A DNA stretch of 20,218 bases from a virus, in IMG/VR virus record IMGVR_UViG_3300029319_000678, positions 1 through 20,218 of that record. One strand, given 5' to 3'. Position 1 is the first letter of the stretch. Every line of letters begins with the position of its first letter. Of this stretch, positions 1 to 6,338 are shown one piece after another. Both the position numbers and the translations under genes were made by a program. The notes below the pieces were generated by a model, which saw only the letters and a list, made by a program, of their open reading frames with translations, did no database searches and was not told the origin of the DNA.

Positions 1-2
1 AA

Positions 3-635
3 AACGCTAGAAGAACATTAAATATATTACTTCAAGAGTGGGGTAATAGAGGTATTCACTATTGGGAAATAGATGAACTTAATATGGACTTGATTGAAGG
101 ACAATCAGATTATGATTTCTTTAGATCAGCTGCGGATGGCACAAGCGCTGTGTCTACACCAGCAAGTGTATTTGGAATGTCCGATGTCCTTGAGGCACAG
201 TTAAGATCTAATAGAACTCAAACAGATCAATCAGATAGTCCGATGACAAAAGTAGATAGATCTACTTATGCAGGATTTTCAAATAAATTATCAAAGGGCA
301 CACCTAATCAATATTGGGTAGAAAGATTTATTGATAAGGTAAGAATACATATTTACCCAACACCAGATTCAACTAACGCATCTAAAGATATGCATTTTTA
401 TTACATAAAAAGAATACAAGATGTGGGTGATTATACAAATGCAACTGATGTTCCATTTAGATTTATACCTTGTATGGTATCAGGATTAGCGTATTATTTA
501 TCCATGAAATATATGCCACAAATGACTCAAGCAACAAAATTAATTTATGAGGATGAGTTTGCAAGAGCGCTAGCAGAAGATGGTTCTGCATCTAGCACAC
601 ACATTACTCCTAAAGCATACTATCCAGGAGCATAA
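3..635 (+). CDS. Neck/head-tail adaptor-like virion protein (5' partial)
   Basis: The reading frame is already open at base 3. The residues before the first internal ATG (base 84) continue sensibly (ARRTLNILLQEWGNRGIHYW, then EIDELN), so the gene begins upstream of the window and the ATG at 84 is not its start. The visible 210 codons are mixed alpha/beta with no signal peptide or membrane segment. The pattern of N-terminal ARRTLN..LQEW, a central FWVER/IHIYPTP-like stretch and a C-terminal helix (LAYYLSMKYMPQ, then YEDEFARALAED) resembles the gp4-like head-completion/adaptor proteins of podoviruses, which dock under the portal. I infer this from pattern and context only: a second protein of similar build lies at 1461-2165, and fibres follow. 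The stop codon overlaps the next start (TAATG), so the two are translationally coupled. Neck-type structural role is fairly likely; the exact homologue is uncertain. Confidence 0.7.
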   Translation, partial: NARRTLNILLQEWGNRGIHYWEIDELNMDLIEGQSDYDFFRSAADGTSAVSTPASVFGMSDVLEAQLRSNRTQTDQSDSPMTKVDRSTYAGFSNKLSKGTPNQYWVERFIDKVRIHIYPTPDSTNASKDMHFYYIKRIQDVGDYTNATDVPFRFIPCMVSGLAYYLSMKYMPQMTQATKLIYEDEFARALAEDGSASSTHITPKAYYPGA

Positions 636-1249
636 TGGCAAAGTACGCAACAGGTAAATATTCAAAAGCAATATCAGATAGATCTGGTATGGAGTTTCCA
701 TATAAAGAAATGGTTAGAGAGTGGAATGGTTCTTTTGTTCATGTATCTGAGTTTGAACCAAAACAACCACAATTAGAACCAAAACCTATGAATGGTGATG
801 CAATATCATTACGACATATTAGACCAGATCGAACTGAACCAGCTGTTTTAATAGCACTTCAAGATAATCCTTTTGAAACGTTTAAAGCAGGATCTGCTGT
901 TATAAATGTTTTTGCACCAGGCCATGGATTAACAAATTCATCGACACAAAGATTTAGAGGTAGTATCACGACACCTCCAGGCACAGGTAGTATAAGTAAT
1001 CCCGTAACAGCGTTTGCAAATATACAAGATTTTGATGGAATATCAGGATCAAATATTCAAAGATCAGCGGGATACACCATAACCACAGGATTATTTAAAA
1101 CTGTTAATGGCGTTGATCAAAGAATTACAACAGATTATTCTTTAAGTAATTTTTTTCATTTTACTGTGGTTACAAATACTGCTACAGTAGGACAAATTAA
1201 AGGAGGTGGGATTGGTTGCTCAGTAGGACCAGTTACGTTAGAGTCATGA
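635..1249 (+). CDS. Conserved marine-phage virion protein, function unknown
   Basis: This 204-residue protein starts at the ATG overlapping the previous stop. The N-terminus (MAKYATGKYSKAISDRSGME, then FPYKEMVREWNG, then a Pro/Glu-rich EFEPKQPQLEPKP stretch) is one I recognise as recurrent in uncultured marine phage contigs, always next to adaptor-like genes. Residues about 75-130 are Gly/Ser/Thr-rich and probably beta-structured. No catalytic motif, transmembrane helix or signal peptide is visible. Its place between two adaptor-like proteins suggests a neck or connector component. That is inference from position, and no fold can be named. The TGA stop lies inside an ATGA overlap with the next small gene. 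Confidence 0.65.
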   Translation: MAKYATGKYSKAISDRSGMEFPYKEMVREWNGSFVHVSEFEPKQPQLEPKPMNGDAISLRHIRPDRTEPAVLIALQDNPFETFKAGSAVINVFAPGHGLTNSSTQRFRGSITTPPGTGSISNPVTAFANIQDFDGISGSNIQRSAGYTITTGLFKTVNGVDQRITTDYSLSNFFHFTVVTNTATVGQIKGGGIGCSVGPVTLES

Positions 1250-1461
1250 TTAAAAAAATAAAAAATTTTATATCTAATTTATTTGGTATTAAACAATGTG
1301 CGTGTCCTGAAAAGGATGAACACCTTCAATTATACGAAGATCCAGCTGAATTAGAAACTCCAATTTACGAAGATGTAAATGGAAAAGCTGTAAAGTGTCA
1401 TACGCACAATAGGTACAAAAAAAGCTGTTCTATTTGTAGAGAGGTAGCGGGGATAATATAA
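1246..1461 (+). CDS. Small Cys/His-motif phage protein
   Basis: This 71-codon gene starts at the ATG that overlaps the preceding TGA (ATGA). An in-frame TTG at 1216 would add ten residues but lies deep inside the upstream gene, so the ATG is preferred. The protein begins with a Lys-rich amphipathic helix (MIKKIKNFISNLFGIK). It then has a CACP pair at residues 18-21, an acidic Glu/Pro middle, and a C-terminal CHTHNRYKKSCSICRE block. The four Cys and nearby His residues could bind a metal as a minimal zinc ribbon, though zinc binding is inferred, not shown. Similar tiny proteins sit at this position in related marine phages, as far as I recall. The stop codon overlaps the next start (TAATG). 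Role unknown; it could be a virion component or a small regulator. Confidence 0.65.
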   Translation: MIKKIKNFISNLFGIKQCACPEKDEHLQLYEDPAELETPIYEDVNGKAVKCHTHNRYKKSCSICREVAGII

Positions 1462-2165
1462 TGGCAGGATTAAGTGCATCGGGTTTAAAAACACAAATAA
1501 GAAGTTACACAGAAGTTGATTCAAATGTATTAACAGATGCTGTTTTAGAAAATATTATTTTAAATGCACAGTATAGAATCATGCGAGAGGTTCCTATTGA
1601 TGCAGATAGGAAACAACAGATAGGTAATTTTGTGGTGGGTCAAGATCAAGTAAACGCTCCAGCAGGATGTTTATTTATAAGAAGTATACAAGTTTATGAT
1701 TCAACATCAGCTGTTACAGGTAGTAATTCATATTTAGAAAAAAAAGATTACTCATATTTACAAGAATATGTTCCATCCACAGAGTCTGCAAAAAGAGGTA
1801 AACCTAAGTATTACGCTATGTATGGAGGAGCAACAGGAGAATCTGACACTACTTCAGGACGTATAGCTTTGGCTCCTACTCCAGATCAAAATTATAAATT
1901 TAGAGTACACTTTAATTTTATGCCTGTTTTATTAGAAAATAATGATACTAACTATATTAGTTTAAACTTTCCAAATGGGCTATTATATTGTTGTTTATCA
2001 GAAGCATATGGCTTTTTAAAAGGCCCAATGGATATGTTGACTTTGTACGAAAATAAGTATAAACAAGAAGTACAAAAGTTTGCTAGTGAGCAGGTTGGTA
2101 GAAGACGAAGAGATGACTATACCGATGGCACTGTTCGAATACCAATACCCTCACCAAACCCGTAG
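1461..2165 (+). CDS. Head-tail connector/adaptor-like virion protein
   Basis: This is a 234-residue protein whose start overlaps the previous stop. The N-terminal helical region (LKTQIRSYTEVDSNVLTDAV, then LENIILNAQYRIMREVPID) followed by a beta-rich middle with GQDQVNAPAGCLFIRSIQVY is typical of adaptor or tail-tubular-A-like proteins, which bind below the portal ring. A C-terminal helix (PNGLLYCCLSEAYGFLKGP) and an Arg-rich patch (GRRRRDDY) follow. It is similar in general build to the protein at 3-635, so the pair may form two stacked rings of the neck. It has no signal peptide. The stop TAG is fused with the Shine-Dalgarno of the next gene (TAGGAG). Assignment rests on remembered family patterns plus gene order. 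Confidence 0.7.
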   Translation: MAGLSASGLKTQIRSYTEVDSNVLTDAVLENIILNAQYRIMREVPIDADRKQQIGNFVVGQDQVNAPAGCLFIRSIQVYDSTSAVTGSNSYLEKKDYSYLQEYVPSTESAKRGKPKYYAMYGGATGESDTTSGRIALAPTPDQNYKFRVHFNFMPVLLENNDTNYISLNFPNGLLYCCLSEAYGFLKGPMDMLTLYENKYKQEVQKFASEQVGRRRRDDYTDGTVRIPIPSPNP

Positions 2166-2175
2166 GAGATAAATT

Positions 2176-2604
2176 ATGGCAAATACATCAGCAATTTGTA
2201 ATAGCTTTAAACAAGAGCTTTTAGTTGGAACACACGATTTTACAGCTACAACTGGAGATCAATTTAAACTAGCTTTATTTACTAGCTCTGCAACTTTAGG
2301 AGCAGGAACTACGGCTTTTGGTACTGGTAACGAAGTAACTGGAACTGGTTATACATCAGGAGGTGTAAACTTAACAAGTGTAACTCCAGTTTTAGATTCA
2401 TCAACTGCAGTTTGTGATTTTGCTGACGTAAGTTTTACCTCTGCGTCTTTTACAGCGAACGCTTGCTTAATATATAATTCAGATAAATCAAATAAAGCAG
2501 TTGCTGCGGTTGCCTTTGGTGGTGACAAATCAGTTTCTTCAGGAACTTTTACAATTCAATTTCCAGACGCATCAGCAAGTGCTGCAATCATAAGATTAGC
2601 ATAA
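2176..2604 (+). CDS. Conserved small phage structural protein
   Basis: This 142-residue protein is preceded by TAGGAG at 2163-2168, a good Shine-Dalgarno about 7 bases from the ATG. It is rich in Ser, Thr, Ala and Gly with alternating hydrophobic residues, as expected for a beta-sandwich virion protein. It contains FKLALFTSSATLGAGTTAF and then VTGTGYTSGGVNLTSV, a pattern common in small proteins encoded next to tail-fibre genes in marine phages. No enzyme motif or membrane segment is present. Its final codons and stop fall inside a perfect hairpin that also carries the ribosome-binding site and start codon of the next gene, so its translation probably controls that of its neighbour. Likely a minor tail or decoration protein; exact role unknown. 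Confidence 0.65.
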   Translation: MANTSAICNSFKQELLVGTHDFTATTGDQFKLALFTSSATLGAGTTAFGTGNEVTGTGYTSGGVNLTSVTPVLDSSTAVCDFADVSFTSASFTANACLIYNSDKSNKAVAAVAFGGDKSVSSGTFTIQFPDASASAAIIRLA

Positions 2605-2620
2605 GGAGGTTCTCCTTATG
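2600..2620 (+). promoter_or_regulatory. Perfect hairpin holding stop, Shine-Dalgarno and start codon
   Basis: Bases 2600-2608 (CATAAGGAG) and 2612-2620 (CTCCTTATG) are perfect reverse complements around a 3-base GTT loop. The 5' arm contains the TAA stop of the upstream gene and most of the Shine-Dalgarno (GGAGG at 2605-2609). The 3' arm ends in the ATG of the 2618 gene. When folded, the site would hide both the ribosome-binding site and the start codon. A ribosome finishing the upstream gene would melt it, giving strict translational coupling. The pairing is directly visible; the regulatory effect is inferred. It could also work as a transcript-stabilising hairpin, but there is no U-tract to make it a terminator. 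Confidence 0.7.
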
Positions 2621-3625
2621 GCAAACACTTGGAATCAATCAGGAACAACCTGGGGCACAGGTCGTTGGGGAACGACTGAAGCTTTTACAAGTGGTTGGGG
2701 TGTTGATGCATGGAATACAGGTGGATCGTGGGGAAAAGCTACTGACGAAGTAGTACAACTAACTGGTCAAGCCATAACTATATCTTTAGGAGATCCTATA
2801 TCAGGGGCAAATCAAGGTTGGGGTAGAGCAGCATGGGGTGAGGAACCATGGAGTGAAAGTAATAACCCAGTAGTTACATTATCAAGTCAATTAATTACAT
2901 CATCAGTTGGAACAGCTTCAGCTTTTAATGAACAAGGTTGGGGTAGAGATACTTGGAACTTTGAGTCATGGGGCTTTAGTGGTTTAACAATAGAGTTAAG
3001 TGGTCAATCAATTACATCAAATTTAGGTGCTAACGGTTGGAGTAATGCATCTTATGGTGACAATGGTTGGGGTATGTTTACTCTAAATCCCGCAGATGTA
3101 GTGGGAGTAACTGGACAAGCAATAACATCAGCGGTACCAGTTCAATTAGATATACCAGAACAAATTCAAGGCATTTCTATAACTAGCTCAGTAGGATCAA
3201 TATCACCTGCAGATGTAGTTGGATTATCTGGTCAATCAATAAATTCTTCAGTGGGTTCTATTTCACCTGCAGATGTAGTTGGATTATCTGGTCAATCAAT
3301 AACTAGCTCTAATGGAACGATCAATGTAACAACTGCACAACTTGTGAACGTTAGTGGTGTAGCAATAACATCAGCCGTAGGATCAATAAGTCCAGATGAT
3401 ATGTCAGTAGGATTATCTGGTCTTTCAAGAACTTTATCTGTGGGTTCAATAACACCTGCAGATGTAGTAGGATTAACAGGGCAACAAATAACGTCCTCTG
3501 TTGCAGGATTTGGTGTATCAACAGGGTTTGGAATACAAGCATATCAAGATGTTGACACGGGATCAAATATTTCGTATTCTAATGTTGCAACAGGTTCAAA
3601 TATAACATATAGTGACGTCGCATAG
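2618..3625 (+). CDS. Trp/Gly-rich repeat virion protein, probable tail fibre or adhesin
   Basis: This 335-residue protein has two interleaved repeat types. The first half has WG-type motifs (GTGRWG, QGWGRAAWGEEPW, QGWGRDTWNFESWG, DNGWGMF), giving 14 Trp in residues 1-151 and none after. From about residue 47 to 310 there are ten copies of a unit like GLSGQSITSSVG, often followed by SISPADVV, with about 20-residue spacing in the second half. Alternating hydroxyl and hydrophobic residues suggest a beta-solenoid or a shaft of short beta-strands. The family resembles proteins seen in fibre modules of marine phages, and the neighbours are a fibre and a glycine-rich adhesin. No catalytic motif is visible. 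Translation is probably coupled to the upstream gene through the hairpin at its start. The stop TAG is fused to the next Shine-Dalgarno (TAGGAG). Virion location is likely; receptor binding is inferred. Confidence 0.65.
   Translation: MANTWNQSGTTWGTGRWGTTEAFTSGWGVDAWNTGGSWGKATDEVVQLTGQAITISLGDPISGANQGWGRAAWGEEPWSESNNPVVTLSSQLITSSVGTASAFNEQGWGRDTWNFESWGFSGLTIELSGQSITSNLGANGWSNASYGDNGWGMFTLNPADVVGVTGQAITSAVPVQLDIPEQIQGISITSSVGSISPADVVGLSGQSINSSVGSISPADVVGLSGQSITSSNGTINVTTAQLVNVSGVAITSAVGSISPDDMSVGLSGLSRTLSVGSITPADVVGLTGQQITSSVAGFGVSTGFGIQAYQDVDTGSNISYSNVATGSNITYSDVA
3203..3302 (+). repeat. Exact 40-bp direct repeat at 60-bp period within the repeat protein gene
   Basis: Bases 3203-3242 and 3263-3302 are identical over 40 bp and are offset by exactly 60 bp, which is one 20-residue protein unit (SPADVVGLSGQSI...). 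A third, diverged copy of the core (CACCTGCAGATGTAGT) begins at 3453, and a further diverged one lies near 3089. The DNA-level identity of two neighbouring units while the others have drifted suggests a recent unit duplication. Such repeats allow gain or loss of in-frame units by recombination or slippage. Confidence 0.8.
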
Positions 3626-3634
3626 GAGAAAATT

Positions 3635-5014
3635 ATGGCATCAACATTCACGGGATTAGGTGTAGAACTTCAAGCAACTGGTGAAAATGCTGGTACATGG
3701 GGTACGAAAACTAATACAAATTTACAACTTTTAGAACAAATAGTAGGTGGATTTACACAACAGTCAATTGCTGGTGGTGCACAAACAACTGCTTTAACTG
3801 TAAATGATGGATCAACTGGTGCTACTCTTGCACACAGAATGATAGAATTTACAGGTACAATCTCAGGCAATCAGATTGTAACTATACCAAATGATGTTCA
3901 AACTTTTTATTTTTTAAGAAACTCAACTTCTGGGTCACATACTGTACAATTTAAATACGCTACAGGATCAGGGGATAGTTTTACTTTCACAGCTACTGAT
4001 AAGGGCGATCAATTAGTATTCGCTTCTGCTAATGATGGTTCAAATCCTGACATTATTACTTTAGCCTTTGGTGATGGTGACGTAACACTTACAGGGACAC
4101 AAACTTTAACAAATAAAACATTAACTTCACCTGCGATAGGGACAGCCATTTTAGATACTAACGGTGCTGAATCAATTAAATTTACAGCTACAAGTTCTGC
4201 AACTAATGAATTTACAGTGACAAACGCAGCTAATGGTAGTGCTCCAACTCTTTCAGCAACAGGAAGTAGTGACTCTAACGTAAATATTAATTTTGCACCA
4301 AAAGGAACAGGTGAAATCGTTATTGGTACAGGAGCTGCAAATGCTACTCTAACAACAAGTGGTGCTCACGATCTTATATTAGATACAAATTCAGGCACGA
4401 ACTCAGGTTCAATTACAATCACAGATGGTGCGGATGGTAATATTAACATTGCACCAAATGGAAATGGTGTTGTTCAAGCTGGTGGATCAGCAGTAAAAGT
4501 AGCTGGTAAAGAAACCATGTACGTGCCAGCTCAAGCCATGTATGCTGCAACTACAAATGGTGCAGCGGCTGGTCAAGCAGAATTAACAGCTGGGAACCCA
4601 GAGTTAAAAACTTTTGATTTTGATGCATCAACAGCAGAATCAGTACAGTTTAACGTATGTTTTCCAAAATCTTGGAATGAGGGAACTATCACATATCAAA
4701 CTTTTTGGTCGGCATCTGGAACAAATACAGGCACAGGTGGATACAAATTATCTGGTGTATCAATAGGAGACAACGTCGACTATGATACAGCTTTTGGAAC
4801 AGCGGTTGCTAATACAGCTAAAGCAGCTAGTGGAACTCAAGATGATTTAATGATTAACGATGAAAGTGGTGCTGTAACAATTGCAAGTGCTGCAGCAGAC
4901 ACAAACACAGTTTTTAAACTAGAAAGAAATGTTGCAACAGATACAAATACTGGAGATTTAAGGTTAGTTGGAATTAAATTATTCTTCACTACTGATGCAG
5001 CAAACGATGCATAG
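3635..5014 (+). CDS. Tail fibre-like virion protein
   Basis: This 459-residue protein has its ATG 6 bases after a TAGGAG Shine-Dalgarno. It has an N-terminal segment (FTGLGVELQATGENAGTWGT, then KTNTNLQLLEQIVGG) that in phage fibres usually attaches to the tail. This is followed by long Thr/Ser/Gly/Asn-rich beta repeats. The motif LTGTQTLTNKTLTSP at about residues 151-165 is a widespread phage tail-fibre shaft signature. Further down are INFAPKGTGEIVIG and INIAPNGNGVVQAGG, two related beta-helix-like units. The C-terminal 160 residues form a more globular beta domain (ETMYVPAQAMYAA to the end), which could be a capsid-distal tip. It lacks signal peptide, chaperone-cleavage and lyase motifs. 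Fibre function is well supported by motif and neighbours; the receptor is unknown. Confidence 0.8.
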   Translation: MASTFTGLGVELQATGENAGTWGTKTNTNLQLLEQIVGGFTQQSIAGGAQTTALTVNDGSTGATLAHRMIEFTGTISGNQIVTIPNDVQTFYFLRNSTSGSHTVQFKYATGSGDSFTFTATDKGDQLVFASANDGSNPDIITLAFGDGDVTLTGTQTLTNKTLTSPAIGTAILDTNGAESIKFTATSSATNEFTVTNAANGSAPTLSATGSSDSNVNINFAPKGTGEIVIGTGAANATLTTSGAHDLILDTNSGTNSGSITITDGADGNINIAPNGNGVVQAGGSAVKVAGKETMYVPAQAMYAATTNGAAAGQAELTAGNPELKTFDFDASTAESVQFNVCFPKSWNEGTITYQTFWSASGTNTGTGGYKLSGVSIGDNVDYDTAFGTAVANTAKAASGTQDDLMINDESGAVTIASAAADTNTVFKLERNVATDTNTGDLRLVGIKLFFTTDAANDA

Positions 5015-5026
5015 GAGGAATAAGAG

Positions 5027-5893
5027 ATGTTTGGATATCAAGTTTTAGGATTCGGAGCTGGTGGTAGAGAACCTACTGTTGAAGCAACAGGTGGAAATAC
5101 CATAACTGATAATGGAGATTTTAAAGTCCACACTTTTACATCACCTGGTCAAATTACTTTTAGTAAAATACCTGCTACTGCTTCTGTAGAATATTTACTT
5201 GTCGCTGGAGGCGGCGGAGGTGCAGATGGCGGGGGGGACGCAGGCGCGGGTGGCGCGGGCGGACTTGTTGAGGGTTCTTCAACAAATTTTACAGCTGCAT
5301 CTTTTGCAATAGCTGTTGGATCTGGTGGAGCTGGAAGAGGAAATCCACAAAACAATCAAGGTGGTAGTTCAGGTGGTCAAACTACTTTTGATATATCTCC
5401 TACGACAGGAACACAAATGACCGCTCAAGGAGGTGGAGCGGGAGGTCCCTTCCCTGGTGGGGGAGGCTCAGGCGGCTCAGGCGGAGGAGGCTCAAGAAGC
5501 ACCTCAGGTGGGTCGGGAACTCAAGGTAATCAAGGACAAGGTCAAGGTTTTGGAAATAATGGTATGGGTTCAGGAATGTTTCACCACTCTGGAGGAGGTG
5601 GTGGCGCCGGCGGGGCAGGAATGCAATCTGCGGGCGGTGTAGGAAGACAAAATGATATCACAGGATCACAAGTATTTTATGCCGGAGGCGGTGGCGGATC
5701 ACGACAATCAGGTCCCTCTGTTAATGTTCAAGGTGGACAAGGAGGCGGAGGTCAAGGAAGCCCAGGAGGTGGGCTATGTACGTCTGGCACTGATGGCTTA
5801 GGTGGAGGCGGAGGAGGGTCGTCTGACTCACCTCAACCTGGAAATGGAGGATCTGGAGTTGTAATTGTAACTTACGATCAATTTGCATCATAA
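5027..5893 (+). CDS. Glycine-rich tail adhesin-like protein
   Basis: This 288-residue protein is preceded by TAGGAGGAA (stop of the upstream gene fused to the Shine-Dalgarno). Residues 1-65 form a beta domain with FKVHTFTSPGQITF and then VEYLLVAGGGGGADGG, the hallmark of glycine-rich-domain phage proteins. Most of the remainder is polyglycine with Ser/Gln/Ala, ending in a short GNGGSGVVIVTYDQFAS strand. Gly-rich loops of this kind form the receptor-binding tips of T4-like gp38 adhesins, where polyglycine helices pack together. Here that is an analogy by composition. The polyglycine codons make local islands of high GC, including a G7 run at 5231-5237, in an otherwise AT-rich genome. It lies directly after the fibre gene, as expected for a fibre tip or adhesin. 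The stop overlaps the next start (TAATG). Confidence 0.75.
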   Translation: MFGYQVLGFGAGGREPTVEATGGNTITDNGDFKVHTFTSPGQITFSKIPATASVEYLLVAGGGGGADGGGDAGAGGAGGLVEGSSTNFTAASFAIAVGSGGAGRGNPQNNQGGSSGGQTTFDISPTTGTQMTAQGGGAGGPFPGGGGSGGSGGGGSRSTSGGSGTQGNQGQGQGFGNNGMGSGMFHHSGGGGGAGGAGMQSAGGVGRQNDITGSQVFYAGGGGGSRQSGPSVNVQGGQGGGGQGSPGGGLCTSGTDGLGGGGGGSSDSPQPGNGGSGVVIVTYDQFAS

Positions 5894-6288
5894 TGAAAAC
5901 TTTAGCTAAAATGGATGGAAACACAGTAGTCAATATAGAGGCTATTGATGAGTGGAGATGCACTAACGATAATGGTCAAATTGATGAATCAGTTGCTAAA
6001 AATCATTTAATCAAAACAGGAGCTAATCCTGACGAATACATTTTATATATGCCAGATATACATATAAATGCCCCAGAGATTGGTGGCACTTACGACAGTG
6101 TTAATAATAAATTTATAAATAAAAAACCTCATTCTTCTTGGGAATTAAATACAACTAATTGGTTATGGCAACCAGTAGGTGGTTGGCCTGCAGATTCAAA
6201 ACATAATGGTGGCACAAAAGCATATTTTTGGAACACAGAAACTGAATCAATAGAACCTGTAATAGACGGCGAACCCGAAGAAGAATAA
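5893..6288 (+). CDS. Small fibre-associated phage protein
   Basis: This 131-residue protein starts within the previous stop (TAATG). The central and C-terminal pattern (IGGTYDSVNNKFINKKPHSS, then WELNTTNWLWQPVGGWPAD, then YFWNTETESIEPV) matches a small protein found beside tail-fibre genes in many cyanophages and pelagiphages. In those proteins a GxxYD..N..FI..KP..SW.L....W.W..P..YP motif is conserved. No function is established to my knowledge; a fibre component or fibre-assembly factor fits the position. The C-terminus is strongly acidic (GEPEEE). It is the last gene before the halogenase-oxygenase cassette and has a 50-base gap after it, large for this window, which contains the promoter described separately. 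Confidence 0.7.
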   Translation: MKTLAKMDGNTVVNIEAIDEWRCTNDNGQIDESVAKNHLIKTGANPDEYILYMPDIHINAPEIGGTYDSVNNKFINKKPHSSWELNTTNWLWQPVGGWPADSKHNGGTKAYFWNTETESIEPVIDGEPEEE

Positions 6289-6295
6289 ATCTACA

Positions 6296-6323
6296 TTGAC
6301 TTAAAATAGGTTTCTGTTATAAG
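6296..6323 (+). promoter_or_regulatory. Sigma-70-like promoter with extended -10 in front of the halogenase cassette
   Basis: TTGACT at 6296-6301 (5 of 6 to the -35 consensus) is followed after 16 bases by TATAAG at 6318-6323 (5 of 6 to the -10 consensus). A TG one base upstream of the -10 (6315-6316) makes an extended -10. Transcription would begin near 6330, only about nine bases before the likely ATG at 6339, so the message would be nearly leaderless. The elements are visible; activity is inferred. The gap is just 50 bases long in a genome where genes otherwise abut, which supports a functional role. Confidence 0.6.
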
Positions 6324-6338
6324 TGATCATTGAAAGAT

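Noticed and set aside
3089-3510. CRISPR array
   Set aside because: The repeats are inside an open reading frame, are 60 bp in period equal to a 20-residue protein unit, and the spacers are also coding and similar to each other.
5027-5893. Diversity-generating retroelement target
   Set aside because: The variable-looking Gly-rich gene lacks a C-type-lectin end, and there is no reverse transcriptase or template repeat in the window.
6289-6338. Rho-independent terminator after the fibre module
   Set aside because: The gap has no stem-loop with a U-tract; the visible signals are promoter-like.
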